Assembly (NCBI GenBank): GCA_003452185.1
Contig: DMJJ01000608.1
Coordinates: 1-16,825 of the forward strand
Direction of reading: 5' to 3'
DNA length: 16,825 nt
Source: Verrucomicrobiales bacterium
GTDB taxonomy: Bacteria > Verrucomicrobiota > Verrucomicrobiia > Limisphaerales > UBA11320
Shown: piece by piece, positions 13,823 to 16,825 of the stretch
Layout of the letters: each line of letters begins with the position of its first letter
Numbering within the stretch: position 1 is the first letter of the stretch
Program-made: the position numbers and the translations under genes
The notes under the pieces: model-generated
Told to the model about the DNA's origin: nothing
Database searches by the model: none
The model's input: only the letters and a program-made list of their open reading frames with translations

Positions 13823-16780
13823 CGCGACGCCGGGAGCGACGGGGTCCTCGCGCCCGGCTCTGCGGCCAGGAGTTCCGCCACCGCCTGGCTGAGGATGGGG
13901 GTCTCGCACGGTTTCAGGAGGACGCGGCGGATCCCGACCCTTGCGGCCTCCCTCAGGATCTCCTCCTTCACGTAGCCGGAGAGCAGCATGACGCGCGCCT
14001 GGGGCCGGAGCCCGAGGATCTGCCCGGCGACCGCCAGGCCCGTCATCCCTGGCATCTCGTAGTCGGTGATCACGAGATCGAATGCATCGGGGGCCCGACG
14101 AAACTCCTCAAGCGCCGCCTCGGGGCTGTGGAAGCAGGTGACCTTGTAGCCAAGCCGCTGGAGGGTGCGCGACATGACACGTCCCAGGGATTCCTCGTCG
14201 TCGAGGCAGAGCACATGTTCGCCTCCCCCGATCATCACCCGCACTGGCGCCGTTGGGACGACAGACTCCGACTCGGCGGCTGGGAGGTAGACCCGGAAGG
14301 TGGTGCCCCGGCCGGGGCGGCTCACGACGGTGACCCCGCCCGCGTGGTGCCGGACAATCCCGTGCACCACCGAGAGCCCAAGCCCCGTTCCCTGGCCCAC
14401 CCCCTTGGTCGTGAAGAAGGGCTCGAAGATCCGTTCCAGCGTCGTGGAATCCATCCCCTGGCCGTCATCCTCAACGGTGAGGCAGACGTAGCGGCCGGGG
14501 GGAAGCCCGTCGATCTTCGAAGCCTCGATCCCGTCGAGCCTCCGGGATTCAAGGCCGATGCGGATCTGCCCGGGGCCGCCGCTCATGGCCTGCCACGAGT
14601 TGGTGCAGAGGTTCATCAGGATCTGCTGGATCTGGGTCGGGTCTGCCAGGACGGGGGGCACCTCCGGCTCGATCATCGACTCGATCCTGACCGTGGCGGG
14701 AATCGTTGCCCTGAGGAACCCGATCGCCTCGGCCACGAGCCGCTCGAGCGAGAGCACCTTGCGATCGATGGGCTCCTGTCGGCTGAAGGCCAGGATCTGG
14801 CGCACCAGCCGCTTGGCCCGGTGGCTGGCGAGGAGACCCTCCTTGAGGTTCTCCTCCACGGGCCGTCCCTCGCGTGAGGCTGCGAGGGCTTGCTCCAGGT
14901 TTCCGAGAATGGTTCCAAGCAGGTTGTTGAAGTCGTGGGCGATCCCTCCGGCAAGGGTTCCGATCGCTTCGAGTTTCTGTGCCTGCTGGAGCTTGGTCTC
15001 GAGCTTCTCCCGTTCCTCCGAGGCCCGCTTCCTGTCCGTGACATCGCGGGTGATGCTGAGCACCGACCCGACGGCTCCGGAGGGATCGCGCATCGGCACG
15101 GAGTGGGTTTCCATCCAGCGCTCGGTGCCGGCAAGGCCCACCACCCGGAATTGAAGAGTTCCCGAGCCCCCCCCGGACCACCTTTTGGTGCAGCTCGAGA
15201 TAGGCCTTTCGGTCCTCGGGGTGGATCAAGTTGATGACCGGCTGGTCGACGACGGCCTGGAGATCCGGGGCCTCCAGCATCCGGAGGCCCGCGGGGTTCA
15301 TCTCCATGAGGCGGCCGTCGGCCGAGACCGTCTTGATGCACTCCGGTTCAGTCTCGAAGATCGTCCGGATCCGCTCGGCCTCATGACGGAATCCCTCCTC
15401 GGCCCGCCGCCGTTCGGTGATGTCGGCGAAGGTGCAAACAACCCCGGGGGCCTCCTCCTGGGACAACCGGAGGGGCAGCGAATGGATCGAAATCCAGGAG
15501 AGATCGCCGCTTGGCTTGCGCACCCCCATGACCACCCCCCGTTGGGGTAGCCCGGTCTTGAGGGTGATCATCGCGGGATGGGTCTCCCCGGGGAAGGGGG
15601 ATCCATCCTCGTGAAGCGTCTGCCATCGTGGGTCGAGGGAGGTCCGGCCTGCCATCTGGTCGCTGGTCAGCCCGAGGATGCTGGAGGCGGCAGGGTTTGA
15701 GTAGACAATGAGGCCGTTATGATCCTGGACGACGACCCCTTCCTCAAGGGCCTCAAGGGTGCGGTCGAGACGTTCCTCGCTCCCCTTGAGCGCGATCTCG
15801 ATGAGCTTGTGATCGGTGACATCGACGTGGCAGCCGAGCATCCTCTCGGGTTTCCCCCCTGCATTCCTGAGGGCCTCCCCATGGGAATAGATCCAGCGGT
15901 AGGTTCCATCCTTGTGGCGGAGACGGAATTCGTTGGTGTAGTCCGGTCGCCGCCCCTCCATGTAGTCGGTGATGCGCTGAAGCGCACGCTCGACATCGCC
16001 GGGGTGAAGGCGGTTGTGCCACTCCTCGTAGCGATGGGAGATCTCGTGGTCGGCGAACCCCAGCTGCTGTTTCCACTCGACGCTGTAGAAGACCTCGTTG
16101 GTCCTGAGGTCCCAGTCCCAGAACCCGATCCCTCCCGCCTTCGCTGCGATCTCCAATCGCAGGCGCCGGTCGCTCTCGAGGGATTCGAGTTGCTGCAGCA
16201 CCCGGCGGCGTTCCTCCTCCACCCGGGTGCGATCGGTGATATCCTGGTGGAACGCGATGACACACTTTCTTCCCTCGAACTCCGCCAACGCGGCCGAGAC
16301 CTCGACAGGAAACAGCGACCCATCGCGGCGGCGGTGCTCCACCGTGAAACGGGCGCTCCCCTCCGACAGGAGGGTCTGCAGTCGCCCGGAGACCCGGCTT
16401 GCCGACTCCGGAGTGTCCAGGTCGGAGATCCGCATCGACATGAGCTCCTGGCGGGTGAATCCGTTCATGGCTGCGGCGGCCGCATTCGCGTCCAGAATCC
16501 GCCCCGCCTCCGGCCCGTCTGCCTGGATGAGGAACACGGCATCCGTCGATCGGTCAAACAGGTAGCGGAACCGCTGTTCACCCTCCTCGGGGTTCCGGCG
16601 TGGGCTCCGTGCGGCTTCCGCGCGCAGGGCCAGATTCTCCCGCTCCAAGGCCTCGATCCGGAGCCTCAGTGCCTCGGCCTCCGATGCCCCTCGCAACGCC
16701 TCCCTGCCGGGTTCGCCGTCGTCGCGCCGGCTCTCGGAGGATCCGGGGGGGGGGCCGGAGGCTGAGGAGGAGGGAGGCAT
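13819..16780 (-). CDS. Hybrid sensor histidine kinase with four PAS domains and a receiver, interrupted by a one-base frameshift
   Basis: With one C removed from the run at 15167-15174, the gene encodes 986 residues, apparently soluble and cytoplasmic. In order: a Pro/Ser-rich start, a coiled coil (about 27-58), PAS 1 (68-190), PAS 2/PAC (210-330, with RLHPGDVERAL and YRWIYSHGEA), PAS 3 (335-460), PAS 4 (465-585), HisKA with His615 (GGIAHDFNNLL), HATPase (DDGQGM, GQGTGLGLSVVHG) and a C-terminal receiver with phospho-acceptor Asp906 (VITDYEMPG) and Lys956. As read, the frame from 16780 goes off after VVRGG (about residue 538) and ends at 14549, losing the kinase and receiver. The restored join reads GGSGTLQFRVVGLAGTERW. 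ATG 16780 lacks a nearby Shine-Dalgarno sequence. The ligand and partner are unknown. It lies 68 nt upstream of the kdp genes, same strand. Confidence 0.85.
15167..15174. repeat. Eight-C homopolymer at the hybrid-kinase frameshift
   Basis: A run of eight C (G on the coding strand) lies inside the fourth PAS domain, exactly where the coding frame changes. Seven would keep the PAS-4 reading continuous (CGG GGG GGC TCG). Runs of seven occur elsewhere in the window inside intact genes (wrbA-like, catE-like, sulfatase, kdpD), so a run of this kind is not rare in this genome. Confidence 0.9.
16745..16754. repeat. Ten-G homopolymer near the start of the hybrid-kinase gene
   Basis: Ten consecutive G (C on the coding strand) encode part of SGPPPGSS at codons 9-13. 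It is the longest single-base run in the window and is in frame with the PAS domains at the length shown. Slippage by one base would stop the kinase unless translation restarts downstream. Confidence 0.85.
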
Positions 16781-16825
16781 GGGGTATTTGCCGGCATCCT
16801 AGCCCTGTCGGGCCGCGAGACGACC

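Noticed and set aside
15719..16765. 348-codon plus-strand ORF opposite the hybrid kinase
   Set aside because: Overlaps convincing PAS domains and shows no family features.
16796..16801. TAGGAT on the minus strand as a -10 box for the hybrid kinase
   Set aside because: The hexamer at the expected -35 position (GTCGTC) is a poor match and the window ends there, so a promoter cannot be supported.

Overview
The window joins DNA from two sources. Positions 1 to about 1390 look betaproteobacterial (Comamonadaceae/Burkholderiales-like). They hold the 3' end of a 2-oxoglutarate dehydrogenase E2 gene, a structured 126-base intergenic inverted repeat, and a dihydrolipoamide dehydrogenase gene (lpdA) that stops abruptly about 70% of the way through. 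From about 1390 to the end, the GC content, codon use and gene content belong to a different, very GC-rich bacterium. A sulfatase, a complete Kdp system, a multi-PAS hybrid kinase and mostly non-Shine-Dalgarno starts would suit Verrucomicrobiota or a relative, but that is an inference from style, not a proven assignment. The junction cuts both lpdA and a lysR gene read from the other strand, so a chimeric metagenome contig is the simplest explanation.

The first block of the main segment (about 1394-4178) is a LysR regulator transcribed divergently from three plus-strand genes: a pirin/quercetinase-like cupin, a WrbA/flavodoxin-like quinone reductase and a CatE-type VOC (glyoxalase/extradiol dioxygenase-like) protein. 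This looks like a small quinone, electrophile or aromatic-compound module.

The rest (4204-16780) is one unbroken minus-strand run. In transcription order it holds a four-PAS hybrid histidine kinase, an unrecognised 27-residue membrane ORF, kdpF, kdpA, kdpB, kdpC, kdpD, kdpE and a secreted sulfatase. Gaps are 68 nt after the kinase and between 41 nt and a 4-nt overlap elsewhere, so kdp through the sulfatase may be one operon. The Kdp genes encode a complete high-affinity K+-importing P-type ATPase with its own two-component system. Between the hybrid kinase and the 27-residue ORF are three TTGAT direct repeats at 11 and 21 bp steps. The first two have the half-site spacing I recall for the E. 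coli KdpE operator, so this is a candidate KdpE operator.

Points most worth a second look are the chimeric junction; a one-base frameshift in the hybrid kinase at an eight-C run, with a second ten-C run near its start codon; the candidate KdpE operator; the small ORF ahead of kdpF; the sulfatase attached to the kdp operon; and a recurrent CC(C)-ATG start context without Shine-Dalgarno sequences. I see no RNA genes, CRISPR array, insertion sequence or phage genes. No stretch over 300 bases lacks a gene.
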